In this document: piece after piece, positions 1 through 9,012 of the stretch
Layout of the letters: each line of letters opens with the position of its first letter
How positions within the stretch are numbered: the first letter of the stretch is position 1
Origin: Streptomyces californicus
GTDB taxonomy: Bacteria > Actinomycetota > Actinomycetes > Streptomycetales > Streptomycetaceae
Assembly: GCF_000717645.1 (NCBI RefSeq)
Contig: NZ_JNZZ01000005.1
Location: forward strand, 62,001 to 126,000
Direction: 5' to 3'
DNA: 64,000 nucleotides
Position numbers and translations under genes: made by a program
Notes under the pieces: model-generated
The model's database searches: none
What the model was told of the DNA's origin: nothing
The model's input: only the letters and a program-made list of their open reading frames with translations

Positions 1-301
1 CGAACAGCGTGCCCTCGCGCAGGGTGTCGATGGCGGCGGCCGTCGCGTCGCGCGCGTTGCGCATCTTCGTCGGGGGGTAGTCCATCGAGCCCGAGCAGTC
101 GACCATCAGCACGACGGCCGCGCCCGGCCCCGTCCCGTACGCGGGCCCCGAGCCCGCCAGGGGTATCCCGCCGGTGGTGCCGCCGCCGGTCGAGGTGACG
201 GTCACGATGGCGTTGACCTCACGGCCGCCCTCGGGCAGGAACGCGTTCTGGTACACCTCGACGGAGAACTGCGGCACGTTCGACTTGGAGAAGTTGGCCA
301 T
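1..301 (-). CDS. VWA domain protein, C-terminal part outside window
   Basis: The first 100 residues of a von Willebrand factor A protein; the rest lies beyond base 1. The start ATG at 301 opens MANFSKSNVPQFSVEVYQNA, and a MIDAS-type metal site DCSGSMD follows at about residues 70-76. VWA domains of this kind bind a metal and mediate protein-protein contacts. It is the last visible gene of the minus-strand run that contains a PP2C phosphatase 17 bp upstream, a PknG-type kinase, a coiled-coil protein, GlnH and GlnX. VWA, PP2C and Ser/Thr kinase genes are often grouped in bacteria, which suggests a phosphorylation-controlled partner; that role is inferred. The VWA fold itself is well supported by the MIDAS motif. 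Confidence 0.85.
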   Translation of the reverse strand, partial: MANFSKSNVPQFSVEVYQNAFLPEGGREVNAIVTVTSTGGGTTGGIPLAGSGPAYGTGPGAAVVLMVDCSGSMDYPPTKMRNARDATAAAIDTLREGTLF

Positions 302-318
302 GGTCGACTCCTTGAGGT

Positions 319-1905
319 TCAAACGGATTCGCGGGCCGATCCTGCCCCGTCCGGTCCTACGGCGAACGGCAGCAGCGCCACCGTCACGTTGTCGTGGCCC
401 CCGCCGTCGAGGGCGTGGCCGACGAGCACCTGGGCGGCGTGCAGCGGACGCTCCTGCGCGTCGGCCGGGACGGCGGCGGCCATCTCCTCGCCGGACTCCG
501 CGTAGTTCCACAGGCCGTCCGTGCACACGACCACCAGGCCCGGCCGGTCCGGCTTGAACGCGGCCGTGTGCGGCTCCAGTTCGTACGCGTCGGCGCCGAG
601 CCAGCCGGTGATGGCGTGGGCCCGGTCGTCCGCGTACGCCTCCGCCTCGTTCATCAGGCCTGCCGCCACCATCTGCGCGGCCCACGAATCGTCCTCGGTG
701 AGCCGGGCGGTGGGCCGGGTCCGGTCCTCGGGCACCCAGTAGACGCGGCTGTCGCCGACCCAGCCGACGATCAGCAGACCGCCCGCCACGACCGCGCCGA
801 CCAGGGTGCAGGCCGGGGCGTTCTGGTGGCGGTGGGCGTCGTGCCCCATCGCCCCGGCCGGCTCCTGTGCCAGGGCGTTGACCGCCTCGGACGCAGCGAC
901 GATCGCCTCGTGCATCGCCTGCTGCGGATGCGTACCGCGCGGCAGGGCCGCCAGCAGCGCCTCGTTCGCCGCGGTCGCGGCGGCGGCCGACGCCTCGTCG
1001 GGGCGGCTCGCCGACGAGACGCCGTCGCAGACGATCGCGACGACGGCCGGCGAACCGTCCGGCAGCGCGGTCGAGGAGACCGCGAAGGAGTCCTCGTTGC
1101 GGTGGTGGCGCAGCCCCCGGTCGCTGACGGCGGCCACCGTGTCGAGCTCCTGCTCCATGTGGTCGCGCTCACGGGGCTGGGCGTGCCCGCAGTTCTCGCA
1201 GTAGCCGTCGGGGTCCACCCGGCCGGAGCGGCACGCCACGCAGACCTTCTCCCCGGCGGCCGGGGCGGCGGGCGCGTGCTCCGCCGTACGGGGGTCGGGG
1301 GCGGCCAGCGGGAAGTCACCGGAGTCCGGATCGCCGCCGGGCTCCGCCGCACCGTCCGGGGCGGCGCCCGCGACCGCGGCCGCCCGGTCGCCCGTCGTCC
1401 GCGCGGCCCCGCCGGCGTCCGCCGCGGCGCCGGTGGCCGTACCGCCTCCCGGTGCCGCCCGGTGGTCGTGCCGGACGCGGACGGCGCCCGCCTCCTCGTG
1501 CGCCGGCCCGCCCGGCGCGGCCCCGGCGCCCCCGCCGGACTCCGCCCCCGGTCCCGTCAGCGGCCTGCCGTCCGAATCCGTCCCCGGCACGTCCGCCGGG
1601 CTGTGCACGGGCGCGGGCACGTCCGAGCTGTCGGTCTCCGCGGCGGCCGGCCACCGTACCGCCCCGCCCTCCACCGCCCCGGCGCGCGGTGCGCCCGCGT
1701 CCGGTGTCCCGGCGTCTCCCGGCCCGGCCTCCGCCGCCTGCCCGGCCGGGGGCACCGCGACGGCCATCGTGGGCCGGTCGCCGGGGCCGGTCGGCACGGC
1801 CGAGAGGTCGTGGCCGCACGCCCCGCAGAAGCGGTCGCCCGCGTCCAGCGGCTCCTCGCAGCCGGGGCACGTCGGCAGGGCGGGCTGCTGGTGGCTCTGA
1901 GACAT
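319..1905 (-). CDS. PP2C-family Ser/Thr phosphatase with two zinc ribbons
   Basis: Probably dephosphorylates Ser/Thr-phosphorylated proteins, plausibly targets of the kinase encoded just upstream. The 528-residue protein starts with a Cys4 zinc ribbon (C13, C16, C27, C30), then a long Ala/Pro/Gly-rich linker, then a second Cys4 module (CVAC...CENC, about residues 225-245), then a PP2C domain to the C-terminus. PP2C metal-site motifs are visible: RNEDSF, CDGVSS, GDSRVYW, CTDGLW and GHDNVTVALL. I chose the ATG at 1905 rather than the GTG at 1917 because it lies 2 bp after the kinase stop, suggesting coupling. There is no membrane segment, so it should be cytosolic. The zinc ribbons are shared in style with the kinase and may dock the two together (inference). 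Confidence 0.9.
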   Translation of the reverse strand: MSQSHQQPALPTCPGCEEPLDAGDRFCGACGHDLSAVPTGPGDRPTMAVAVPPAGQAAEAGPGDAGTPDAGAPRAGAVEGGAVRWPAAAETDSSDVPAPVHSPADVPGTDSDGRPLTGPGAESGGGAGAAPGGPAHEEAGAVRVRHDHRAAPGGGTATGAAADAGGAARTTGDRAAAVAGAAPDGAAEPGGDPDSGDFPLAAPDPRTAEHAPAAPAAGEKVCVACRSGRVDPDGYCENCGHAQPRERDHMEQELDTVAAVSDRGLRHHRNEDSFAVSSTALPDGSPAVVAIVCDGVSSASRPDEASAAAATAANEALLAALPRGTHPQQAMHEAIVAASEAVNALAQEPAGAMGHDAHRHQNAPACTLVGAVVAGGLLIVGWVGDSRVYWVPEDRTRPTARLTEDDSWAAQMVAAGLMNEAEAYADDRAHAITGWLGADAYELEPHTAAFKPDRPGLVVVCTDGLWNYAESGEEMAAAVPADAQERPLHAAQVLVGHALDGGGHDNVTVALLPFAVGPDGAGSARESV

Positions 1906-1907
1906 CT

Positions 1908-4766
1908 TCACACCCACGTCCGGGGGCGGAAACGGTTGGCCCGCTCCACCAGTTCGATCCTCTCGTCGCCCTGCTGCGCGAGCCGGGCGAGCATGCGGTA
2001 CGAGCGTTCGAGACCGAACCGCAGTCCCCGCTCGTCCAGTTCGGCGCCGAGCAGCTTCGGTGCGCCGCCCGGCGTACCGGCGGCCGGTACGTCCGGCCCC
2101 TGGACACCGGGACTACCGGAGAGTACCCAGTCCAGCGCCTTGCCCAGTACCTCGGTCGACAACTGCTCGTGGCGCACCGGGTCCAGTCCGAAGGCGGCCA
2201 GCGCCGTCACCTGCTCCCCGGCGGCCCTCAGGTCGGCCCGCAGCGGCTCGTGGGGCGAACGCTCGCGCAACCGCGCCCGTACGGTGGCCACCCGCGCGGC
2301 CGTGTAGTGGATCGACGCCTCCGGCACGGACTCCAGGGTCGCGACCGCCGCACCCCGCTCACCGGCCGCGATCTGCACCCGGGCCAGGCCGAACGCCGCG
2401 CTGACGAAGCCCGGATCGGTCGTCCACACCAGGCGGTAGTACTCGGCGGCGTTGTCCAGCTGACCCAGCACCTCCGCGCAGATCCCGAGGGCCAGCTTGG
2501 GCGCCGTCTCCCCGGGGAACGCGTCGTAGACCGCGTCGAAGGAGAGCGCCGCCGACTCGTGGTCGCCGGTCACCAGCGAGGTGATCCCGCGATACCAGAC
2601 CACCCGCCAGTCGTCGGGGTGTTCACCCTCCAGAGTGGACAGCGCGCGGGAGGCCGCGTCCTGCTCCCGCATCTCCAGCCGGGCCCGCAGCTCCCGCAGC
2701 CGGGTCTCCAGCGAGGGCGCCGGGACCGTGTGCAGGGCGGCGATCAGCTCGGCGGGGGCGGAGGCCATCAGCCCGGCCAGGAAACCCGCGTTCGGGTCCG
2801 TCGCGTCGACGCGGGGGACCGGCAGCGCCAACGAGGCGGCCCGGGCGTCGAACAGCGCGAGCCGCACGCCCCCGGCGGTCCTCCCGGCGGAGCCGTACGG
2901 ACCGGCCGGCCCGGCGTACGGTCCCGCCGCCGGCCCCGGGACCGGCTCGGCCGCCCGGGGCCCCGGAAGCGGGGCGTGCGCCGGAGACCCCGAAGCGGGA
3001 GCGTGCGCCGGGGGAGGGTACGGGAGCGGGGCCCCGCCGCCCGGGGCGGAACCCCGTACGTGCGTCGCCTCCACCGCCAGCGGAGCCGCCCCCGGGCCGG
3101 ACGAAGGACTCCCCGCCGGCCCGTGCGGCCGCGCCCCCACCGGCAGCGCGCCGGCCACCGCCGACGCCACGGCGCCCGGCGCGACCGGCCGCGCCGGGTC
3201 GGCGAGGTGACCGGCGGTGCCGGACGCCGTACGGCGACCGCCGCGGCGGCGGCCCGGCAGCCCCCGCGACGCACCGGTGTCCCGGCCGCCCAGCGACGAT
3301 ACGTCGCCCGTCTGCGGGGCGAACAACTCGGTGTCGACCACGCGCGGTTCCGCGCCGAACAGGGTCGACAGCGCCGGACGCGGCCGGCCGGACCGCAGCG
3401 CCACGACCTCCCGCAGCACCCCCGTCAACTGCTCGGCCATCTCCGCCGCCGAGGCGAAACGGCGCTCCGGATCCGGGTCGGTGGCCCGCACCAGCAGCCG
3501 GTAGAACGACTCGTAGGTGCGGAACACCTCGATCGTGTCCGGGTCCGGCAGGGCGTCCACGTACACGTTCGTGTAGCCCTGGAAGTCGAACGTGAGGATC
3601 GCCAGCGTCCGCGCCACCGTGTACAGGTCGGAGGCGACCGACGGACCCAGCTCCGCGACCTCGGGGGCCTGGTAGCCCACCGTGCCGTAGATCGCCGACT
3701 CGTCGTCGTCCATCCGGCGCACCGCGCCCATGTCGATCAGCTTGAGCTGGTCCTCGCTCTGGATCGCGTTGTCGACCTTGAAGTCGCAGTACAGGAGGTT
3801 GCGCCCGTGCAGATGGCCCAGCGCCTCCAGCGCCTCGATCCCGTACGCGCACGCCTGGTCCACCGGCAGCGGATCGCGCTTCCCGGCCGGGGTGCGGCGC
3901 TCGTTGGCGATCTCCTTGAGGGACTTGCCGCCGACGTACTCCATGACGATGTAGCCGTCCAGCGAACCCGTCCGCTGGTCCAGGTGCTCGACGAAGTTGT
4001 AGATCCGCACGATGTTGGCGTGCTCGATCTCGGCGAGGAAGCGGCGCTCGGAGATCGCGGCGGCCATCGCGTCCTGGTCGCCGGTGTCCAGCAGGCCCTT
4101 GAGGACCACCCAGCGGTCCGACACCGCCCGGTCCACCGCCAGATACACCCAGCCGAGCCCGCCGTGCGCCAGGCAGCCCACCACCTCGTACTGGCCGTGC
4201 ACGATGTCACCGCTGTTCAGCTTCGGCACGAAGGAGTAGGGGTGCCCGCACTTGGTGCAGAACCCCTCGGTCCGCCCCGGCCGCTCGCCGCGCGCCCGGC
4301 CCACCGGCGCCCCGCAGTCGGAACGGGAGCAGAACCGCTTCCGCTCCGGCACCTCCGGACGCTCCATCACCGCCGTGCGCGGATCGTGCCGGGGCACGTC
4401 CGGCACCTGGACCAGCCCGGCGCCGAGCCGCCCCCGGGCCGACGCGGTCGAGGACGAGCCCGAGGAACGCACCGAGACCGAACGGGAGGTGGACGCCCCG
4501 GACAGCGAGCGCGACAGCCGGCCGGAGACCGAACGGCGCGAGGTCGAGGACCGCGACGAGGCGCGGGCGGAGGCACGGGAGGCCGACCGCTGCGAGGAAC
4601 TGTCCCTCCCGCCCCTCCCGCCCCCGGCGATCCCGGTGGGCGGCGAGGAGACCATGCCCGTCGGCGAGACGACCGGGGCCAGACCGCAGGTGTCGCAGTA
4701 CAGCTCACCGCCGCCCATGTCCTCGTAGGACCCCTCGCACGAGGGGCGCTGGCACCGCGTACTCAT
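1908..4766 (-). CDS. pknG: PknG-family serine/threonine kinase
   Basis: Soluble kinase of the PknG type, which in mycobacteria and corynebacteria links amino-acid sensing to control of the TCA cycle through OdhI/GarA. The 952-residue protein has an N-terminal Cys4 knuckle (C5, C10, C24, C27), a Ser/Arg-rich stretch (about 50-115), a rubredoxin-like Cys pair (CSRSDC...CTKC), a kinase domain from about 189, and a TPR-like C-terminal region (about 700-950). Kinase landmarks match PknG: glycine loop AHGGLGWVY, catalytic Lys in VVLKG (about 223), YCDFK in the catalytic loop (about 327) and DMG in place of DFG (about 344). The start ATG at 4766 overlaps the upstream gene by 4 bp. The extra N-terminal knuckle and the RS-rich segment are, as far as I recall, not present in mycobacterial PknG. 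Confidence 0.93.
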   Translation of the reverse strand: MSTRCQRPSCEGSYEDMGGGELYCDTCGLAPVVSPTGMVSSPPTGIAGGGRGGRDSSSQRSASRASARASSRSSTSRRSVSGRLSRSLSGASTSRSVSVRSSGSSSTASARGRLGAGLVQVPDVPRHDPRTAVMERPEVPERKRFCSRSDCGAPVGRARGERPGRTEGFCTKCGHPYSFVPKLNSGDIVHGQYEVVGCLAHGGLGWVYLAVDRAVSDRWVVLKGLLDTGDQDAMAAAISERRFLAEIEHANIVRIYNFVEHLDQRTGSLDGYIVMEYVGGKSLKEIANERRTPAGKRDPLPVDQACAYGIEALEALGHLHGRNLLYCDFKVDNAIQSEDQLKLIDMGAVRRMDDDESAIYGTVGYQAPEVAELGPSVASDLYTVARTLAILTFDFQGYTNVYVDALPDPDTIEVFRTYESFYRLLVRATDPDPERRFASAAEMAEQLTGVLREVVALRSGRPRPALSTLFGAEPRVVDTELFAPQTGDVSSLGGRDTGASRGLPGRRRGGRRTASGTAGHLADPARPVAPGAVASAVAGALPVGARPHGPAGSPSSGPGAAPLAVEATHVRGSAPGGGAPLPYPPPAHAPASGSPAHAPLPGPRAAEPVPGPAAGPYAGPAGPYGSAGRTAGGVRLALFDARAASLALPVPRVDATDPNAGFLAGLMASAPAELIAALHTVPAPSLETRLRELRARLEMREQDAASRALSTLEGEHPDDWRVVWYRGITSLVTGDHESAALSFDAVYDAFPGETAPKLALGICAEVLGQLDNAAEYYRLVWTTDPGFVSAAFGLARVQIAAGERGAAVATLESVPEASIHYTAARVATVRARLRERSPHEPLRADLRAAGEQVTALAAFGLDPVRHEQLSTEVLGKALDWVLSGSPGVQGPDVPAAGTPGGAPKLLGAELDERGLRFGLERSYRMLARLAQQGDERIELVERANRFRPRTWV

Positions 4767-6115
4767 CGTGTCTCCCCCAGTCCGCCCGTGCCCCGGCGGT
4801 CCTCCGGCTCCTCGGACGGGCGCGGCGTCAGCGCCTCCGCGACCGCGTGCTGGTAGCGCAGGACGGCCTGCTCGGCGGCGCGCAGATCGCACGGCGCGCT
4901 CCACAGCATGCGGCGCGCCGCGTCGTACCGCTCGATCAGCACCAGATCCTCCGCCAGCCCGTGCCGGGCCGCCTTCGCCTTGTACGCGTCCAGCCGGCCG
5001 CGCAGCTCCGCGCGGACCGCCAGCGGAGCCGTGACCGAGGTCAGCGACTCGCGGGCGCGCAGCAGTTCGTCCTCGGCCTCCTGCTCCAGCGCCTCCAGCA
5101 GCGGGGAGAGCCGGTGCCACCGGGCGTGCCGGCGGTGGTCCGACGCGGCCGCCAGCCGCTCCTGGAGGGCGGTCGGCGGCCCGCTCACCGCGGGCACCTC
5201 GGACGCGGCGATCTTGGCCAGCACCTCGCCGCGCGCCGCACGCGCCTCCGTCAGGGTCCGGTCGGCCCGCGAGAGCACGTCCCGCAGCCGCACCAGGCGC
5301 GCCTCCGCGTCCTGCCGCACCGCGAGGACCGCCTCGATCTCCCGCCGTACGTCCTCCAGCGCGCGGGCCGCCCGGTCGTAGCGCGAGGTGTCGGGACGGC
5401 CGCCGCCCGGCGCGGCGCTCCCCGGACCCGGCAGCCAGAACGCCAGCGGGTCGGAGACCACCTGCACCCGCAGCGTCGTCAGCTCCTCGGTGATCTCCGC
5501 CAGGTCGTCCCCGGACGGATGCTCACCGGGCCGCACCCCCACGGAGTGCGCCAGCGAACGCGTCCGGTGCAGTTCGGCCGCGAGCAGGTCGATCCGGGCG
5601 GGCAGCGCCGACCAGACCGCGTCGGAGGCGACGACCATGTCCAGCGACCTGGCGTACAGCTCGTTCATCCGGGCCACCAGCTCCTGGAGCGAGAACCGCT
5701 CGGAGAGCCGGGCGGGGCCCGCCTCAGGCGGCGGCACCGACGCCCCCGGGTTGGCGACGGTGACCGCCTCGCCGCACAGCAGCTCGGTGAGCGCGACCAG
5801 GTCCTCCCGGTTCGGGTGGCGGCGGCGCGCACGGATCTCCCGGGCCTCGGCCAGCGCTCCCGCGTACGCGTCGAAGTACCCCCACAGCAGGGTGATCGCC
5901 CGCTCGGTCGTGGCCCAGCGCTCCCGGGTGACGCCGGTCAGCTCGGCGCCCTCCAGCAGTCTGCGGCCGGCATGGTCCTGGAGCGCGAGGAGCGAGGTCT
6001 CGATCGCCTCGTGCTCCGCGCCGAGCCGGGCCAGTGCCCGGTCCGCCTCCTCCCGGTCCAGGACCGGGCCGGGGGGCTTCCCCGCGAAGCCGGGGAAGGA
6101 TCCCGCGACGCCCAT
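4763..6115 (-). CDS. coiled-coil protein of the pknG operon, function unknown
   Basis: I do not recognise this 450-residue protein. It is rich in Ala, Leu, Glu and Arg, with long helical heptad-like stretches throughout and no signal peptide or membrane segment, so it is probably a cytosolic coiled-coil protein. Position is the main clue: it sits between glnH-like and pknG-like genes, and its stop overlaps the kinase start by 4 bp (ATGA), so the two are likely translationally coupled. Mycobacterial glnX-glnH-pknG loci lack such a gene as far as I recall. It may be a scaffold or a phosphorylation target of the kinase (inference). The start ATG at 6115 follows a purine-rich GGAGAGGT stretch. 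Confidence 0.8.
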   Translation of the reverse strand: MGVAGSFPGFAGKPPGPVLDREEADRALARLGAEHEAIETSLLALQDHAGRRLLEGAELTGVTRERWATTERAITLLWGYFDAYAGALAEAREIRARRRHPNREDLVALTELLCGEAVTVANPGASVPPPEAGPARLSERFSLQELVARMNELYARSLDMVVASDAVWSALPARIDLLAAELHRTRSLAHSVGVRPGEHPSGDDLAEITEELTTLRVQVVSDPLAFWLPGPGSAAPGGGRPDTSRYDRAARALEDVRREIEAVLAVRQDAEARLVRLRDVLSRADRTLTEARAARGEVLAKIAASEVPAVSGPPTALQERLAAASDHRRHARWHRLSPLLEALEQEAEDELLRARESLTSVTAPLAVRAELRGRLDAYKAKAARHGLAEDLVLIERYDAARRMLWSAPCDLRAAEQAVLRYQHAVAEALTPRPSEEPEDRRGTGGLGETR

Positions 6116-6220
6116 CGATCACCTCTCCGCTCTCCCCGCCGGGCCGGTCGGCCCGGCGGGATCGGTCTGCTTCGGTCTGGCTCCGGCCCGCCGCTCCGGC
6201 CCGCACGGGGGCGCCCCGGC

Positions 6221-7255
6221 TCAGTCGCCGCGGTACTTGGGGGCGGGCGGCCCGGATATCCCGGGCAGGCCCGCCGCGAGCCACTGCCGGTAGGACGTCA
6301 TCCAGGCGCTGTCGTCGCCGCCCGCCCGGTAGTCGACGAGGACCTTGTTGACCCGGGCCACCAGGTCGTCGGCGCCCTTCTTCGCCGCGACGCCGTAGTA
6401 CTCGGTGGTGAACGGGGTCTTCCCCTTGAGCTCCACCGCCGGGTCCTGCGCCGCCTGACCGGCCGCCAGGGCGTTGTCCGTGACCACCGCGTCGACCTCG
6501 CCGAGCTGGAGCCGCACCAGGCAGTCCAGCTGGTTGGGCACGGTCAGCAGGTCGGGGTCGCGCTTGGTGCCGTCGTGGTCGTCCTTGTAGAGCGCGCCGA
6601 ACGACTGCCTCTCCAGCGCCTCGTACGCCGTGGAGCCCTCGGCCGAGCAGACCCGCTTGCCCTTCAGCGAGGAGTCGTACCCGGTGATCGCCGACTCCTT
6701 CGGGGCGAGCACCTGCTGCCCGGCCTGGAAGTAGGCGGTGGAGAAGGAGACCTGGTCGAGCCGCTTGCAGTTGATCGTCATCGTCCGCACGACGACGTCG
6801 ACCCGGTCGTTCTCCAGGGCGGCGATGCGCTGGTTGGTGGGGATCGCGCGGAAGACCACCGCGTCCGGGTCGCCCAGGACGTCCTTGGCGATGGCCCGCA
6901 CCAGGTCGATGTCGAACCCTTCGAGGCGGCGTGTCGCCGGGTTGCGGTAGCCCCAGCGGAAGCTGTTCTGGTCCACGCCCGCGATCAGCTTCCCGCGCTG
7001 CTTGATCCGGTCGATGTTCGGCCCGCCGCCGTCCGAGGGGGGCAGGCTGGCCTCGGGCTCGGTGCACGCCTCGGCCCGCGCCCGGTCGGCCGTCGCCACC
7101 CCGCCGCCCGAGAGGTCCGCCCCGCTCGCCCCGCCGTCGTGGTGGGCCAGCGGCAGCAGGGTCACCGCGGCGGTGAACGCGCACGCCGCCGCCATCCCCG
7201 TCACGCCGCCCCAGCCGCGCAGGCGGCGCGCGGGCCGGCCGATCGCCCTCCTCAT
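6221..7255 (-). CDS. glnH: GlnH-like extracellular amino-acid binding protein
   Basis: Type-2 periplasmic-binding-fold protein of the glutamate/aspartate/glutamine group. After a short basic N-terminus and one hydrophobic segment (signal or membrane anchor, no lipobox Cys), the binding domain runs from about residue 75 with motifs typical of the family: GKLIAGVDQNSFRWGY, GFDIDLVRAIA, TNQRIAALENDRVDVVV and SAEGSTAYE. No ABC permease or ATPase is adjacent; instead the gene lies between glnX-like and pknG-like genes, the arrangement where GlnH acts as a sensor that reports ligand to GlnX and then PknG rather than feeding a transporter. I prefer the ATG at 7255, preceded by GAGAGGGG; a GTG at 7270 overlapping the upstream stop by 4 bp is the alternative. 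Confidence 0.88.
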   Translation of the reverse strand: MRRAIGRPARRLRGWGGVTGMAAACAFTAAVTLLPLAHHDGGASGADLSGGGVATADRARAEACTEPEASLPPSDGGGPNIDRIKQRGKLIAGVDQNSFRWGYRNPATRRLEGFDIDLVRAIAKDVLGDPDAVVFRAIPTNQRIAALENDRVDVVVRTMTINCKRLDQVSFSTAYFQAGQQVLAPKESAITGYDSSLKGKRVCSAEGSTAYEALERQSFGALYKDDHDGTKRDPDLLTVPNQLDCLVRLQLGEVDAVVTDNALAAGQAAQDPAVELKGKTPFTTEYYGVAAKKGADDLVARVNKVLVDYRAGGDDSAWMTSYRQWLAAGLPGISGPPAPKYRGD

Positions 7256-7266
7256 CGCTGCCCCTC

Positions 7267-8697
7267 TCACCGGTACTCCGAGAGCCTGCGGTTGACTCCG
7301 ACGATCACGGCGGCGGCCCCCAGGACCGCCAGCACCGCGGCCCCGTTCGGCAGGCCGCGCAGGGCCCCGCGCCCGTCCCGCGCCGCCGAGGTGAACTCGA
7401 CCTGCTCATGGGCGAGCGCCGCCTGCAGCGCGGTGTCCACCTGCTCGAAGGACTGCCCGGTGGACTCCTCGGCCCCGATGACGCGGCTCAGGGCGCCGTC
7501 GTAGTCGCCCCGGTCGTCCGTGGCGCGGGCCTCGCGGTGCCGGGCCTGCCACTGGGACGCCCCCTCGACCGCCTCGGCCACCGGCCTCCGCCCGTTCGCG
7601 TCGTCCGCGAGCCGCCCGGCCTTCTCCAGCCGGTCCTTCAACGTCGTCATCCCCGCCGCGTAGTCCGTCTCGTACTGGTCGGCGGAGCCGTCGGCGGTCA
7701 GCACCGCACCGCGCGCCACCAGCGTGAGGTTCTCGTTGGCGCGGGCCTTCAGGGAGCTGATCCGGGCGTCGTTGAGCACGTCCAGGGACGCCTGGCCGTG
7801 CTCCATCGCCGACCGCAGCTCCGTACGGGCCACGGTGTGCCCCACGGCCAGCCACAGCACCACCACCGACGCGGCGGCCGTCGCCGCCAGCAGCCCGTGG
7901 TTCAGCACCCGGTTCGTCCGGCGGTAGGTGCGCCGCTGCATCCACACCAGGGCGCCGAGCACCACGATCCCCGCGCCGATCGAGAGGAAGGGCCAGCGCC
8001 GGGCGTCGGCGGAGTCCGCCTCCAGGCGGCCGGTCTCCACCGCGTACAGCCGCTCGGCGGCCGGCAGCATCTCGCCGGCCATCTTCTGGTTCGCGTACCG
8101 CAGATAGGCGCCGCCCAGCGGCAGGCCCTGGCGGTTGTTGGCGCGGGCGCGCTCGATCAGCCCCGTGTAGACCGGGAGCAGTTCGTTGAGGGTTGCTATC
8201 TCGTGGCCGGCGGCGCTGTCGGCGTCGGTGCCCGCCGCCGCCTCGACCAGCAGCCGGGCCGCCCCCTCGATGTCGTCGCGGTACCGCGCCTGCACGTCCC
8301 GGGGCTCCTGCGCGCCCGCGAGGAACCCACTGGCCGCCGTCGTGTCCGCGTCCGCCAGGTAGCGGTAGACGTCCGCCGCGTCGGCGCTGAGCGGCTGGCT
8401 GCGGCCGACCACGTCGTCGGCCGCGGCGGCCCGCTGCGAGACCTCCAGCGTGGTCACCGCGCCGAACGCCACGACCAGCAGCGCCAGGACGGCCCCGATG
8501 ATCCGGAGCCGACCGGGCTCGGTCGTCGCCGCGGCGCGCAGCCGTTCGGCCTGGACGGCCCAGGCGGCGCGGGGCCGCGCGGGCACGGCGGTCGGCACGA
8601 GTGCTCCGGCGGAGGCGGGTGCGGGTGCGGCGGCGGGCACGGGCTTCGGGTCCGGCGCGCGCGACGTCTGTGAGCCGCCGCTCGGCGGGTGTGTCAC
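7267..8697 (-). CDS. glnX: GlnX-like four-TM sensor membrane protein
   Basis: Integral membrane protein of 476 residues with the layout of GlnX. A Pro/Ala-rich cytosolic N-terminus is followed by a TM helix at about 65-85, an extracytoplasmic helical domain, two TM helices at about 238-257 and 269-290, a second extracytoplasmic helical domain, and a last TM helix at about 451-470. In Mycobacterium tuberculosis GlnX passes ligand binding by GlnH to PknG; the same partners lie downstream here. It is the first gene of the operon, with a GTG start preceded by GGGGAGG. Its sequence is poorly conserved, so the call rests on topology and context as much as similarity. Confidence 0.82.
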   Translation of the reverse strand: MTHPPSGGSQTSRAPDPKPVPAAAPAPASAGALVPTAVPARPRAAWAVQAERLRAAATTEPGRLRIIGAVLALLVVAFGAVTTLEVSQRAAAADDVVGRSQPLSADAADVYRYLADADTTAASGFLAGAQEPRDVQARYRDDIEGAARLLVEAAAGTDADSAAGHEIATLNELLPVYTGLIERARANNRQGLPLGGAYLRYANQKMAGEMLPAAERLYAVETGRLEADSADARRWPFLSIGAGIVVLGALVWMQRRTYRRTNRVLNHGLLAATAAASVVVLWLAVGHTVARTELRSAMEHGQASLDVLNDARISSLKARANENLTLVARGAVLTADGSADQYETDYAAGMTTLKDRLEKAGRLADDANGRRPVAEAVEGASQWQARHREARATDDRGDYDGALSRVIGAEESTGQSFEQVDTALQAALAHEQVEFTSAARDGRGALRGLPNGAAVLAVLGAAAVIVGVNRRLSEYR

Positions 8698-9012
8698 TCG
8701 ACCTCCCCCTCGGTCACCGACGGTGGGCCCCCGCCCCCGTCCCCGTTATCGGTCCCCGCATTCGACCAGGGCAGGCGCGGCCGATCAAGGCGGACGGCGC
8801 AACGTGCCCGGATACATCCCCATAAGCGAACGGACTTCCCATCAGGTACACGTTCCGGAGGCCCGTCCGGTTCCCTCGCGCCCCTCCCGTGCCAGGCGTT
8901 CACCCGTACGGGTAACGAACAAGAGGCGCCCCCACGCGCGTCGCGTGACGGGGCGCCTCTCTGCGGTCCGCAGACCGGGCCGGACGCGTCCGCAGGCCGG
9001 TCCTGACACGCC
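8698..9012. other. intergenic: promoter side of glnX operon and csnK terminator
   Basis: This 315-bp gap contains no credible gene. It must hold the promoter of the glnX-glnH-pknG operon, though I could not assign clear -35/-10 boxes, and it holds the terminator hairpin of the sugar operon (listed separately). Confidence 0.6.
8922..8960 (-). terminator. terminator of the csn-type sugar operon
   Basis: Perfect 11-bp inverted repeat: AGAGGCGCCCC at 8922-8932 pairs with GGGGCGCCTCT at 8950-8960 around a GC-rich loop. It lies about 50 bp past the stop of the kinase gene that ends the minus-strand sugar operon. Confidence 0.75.
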
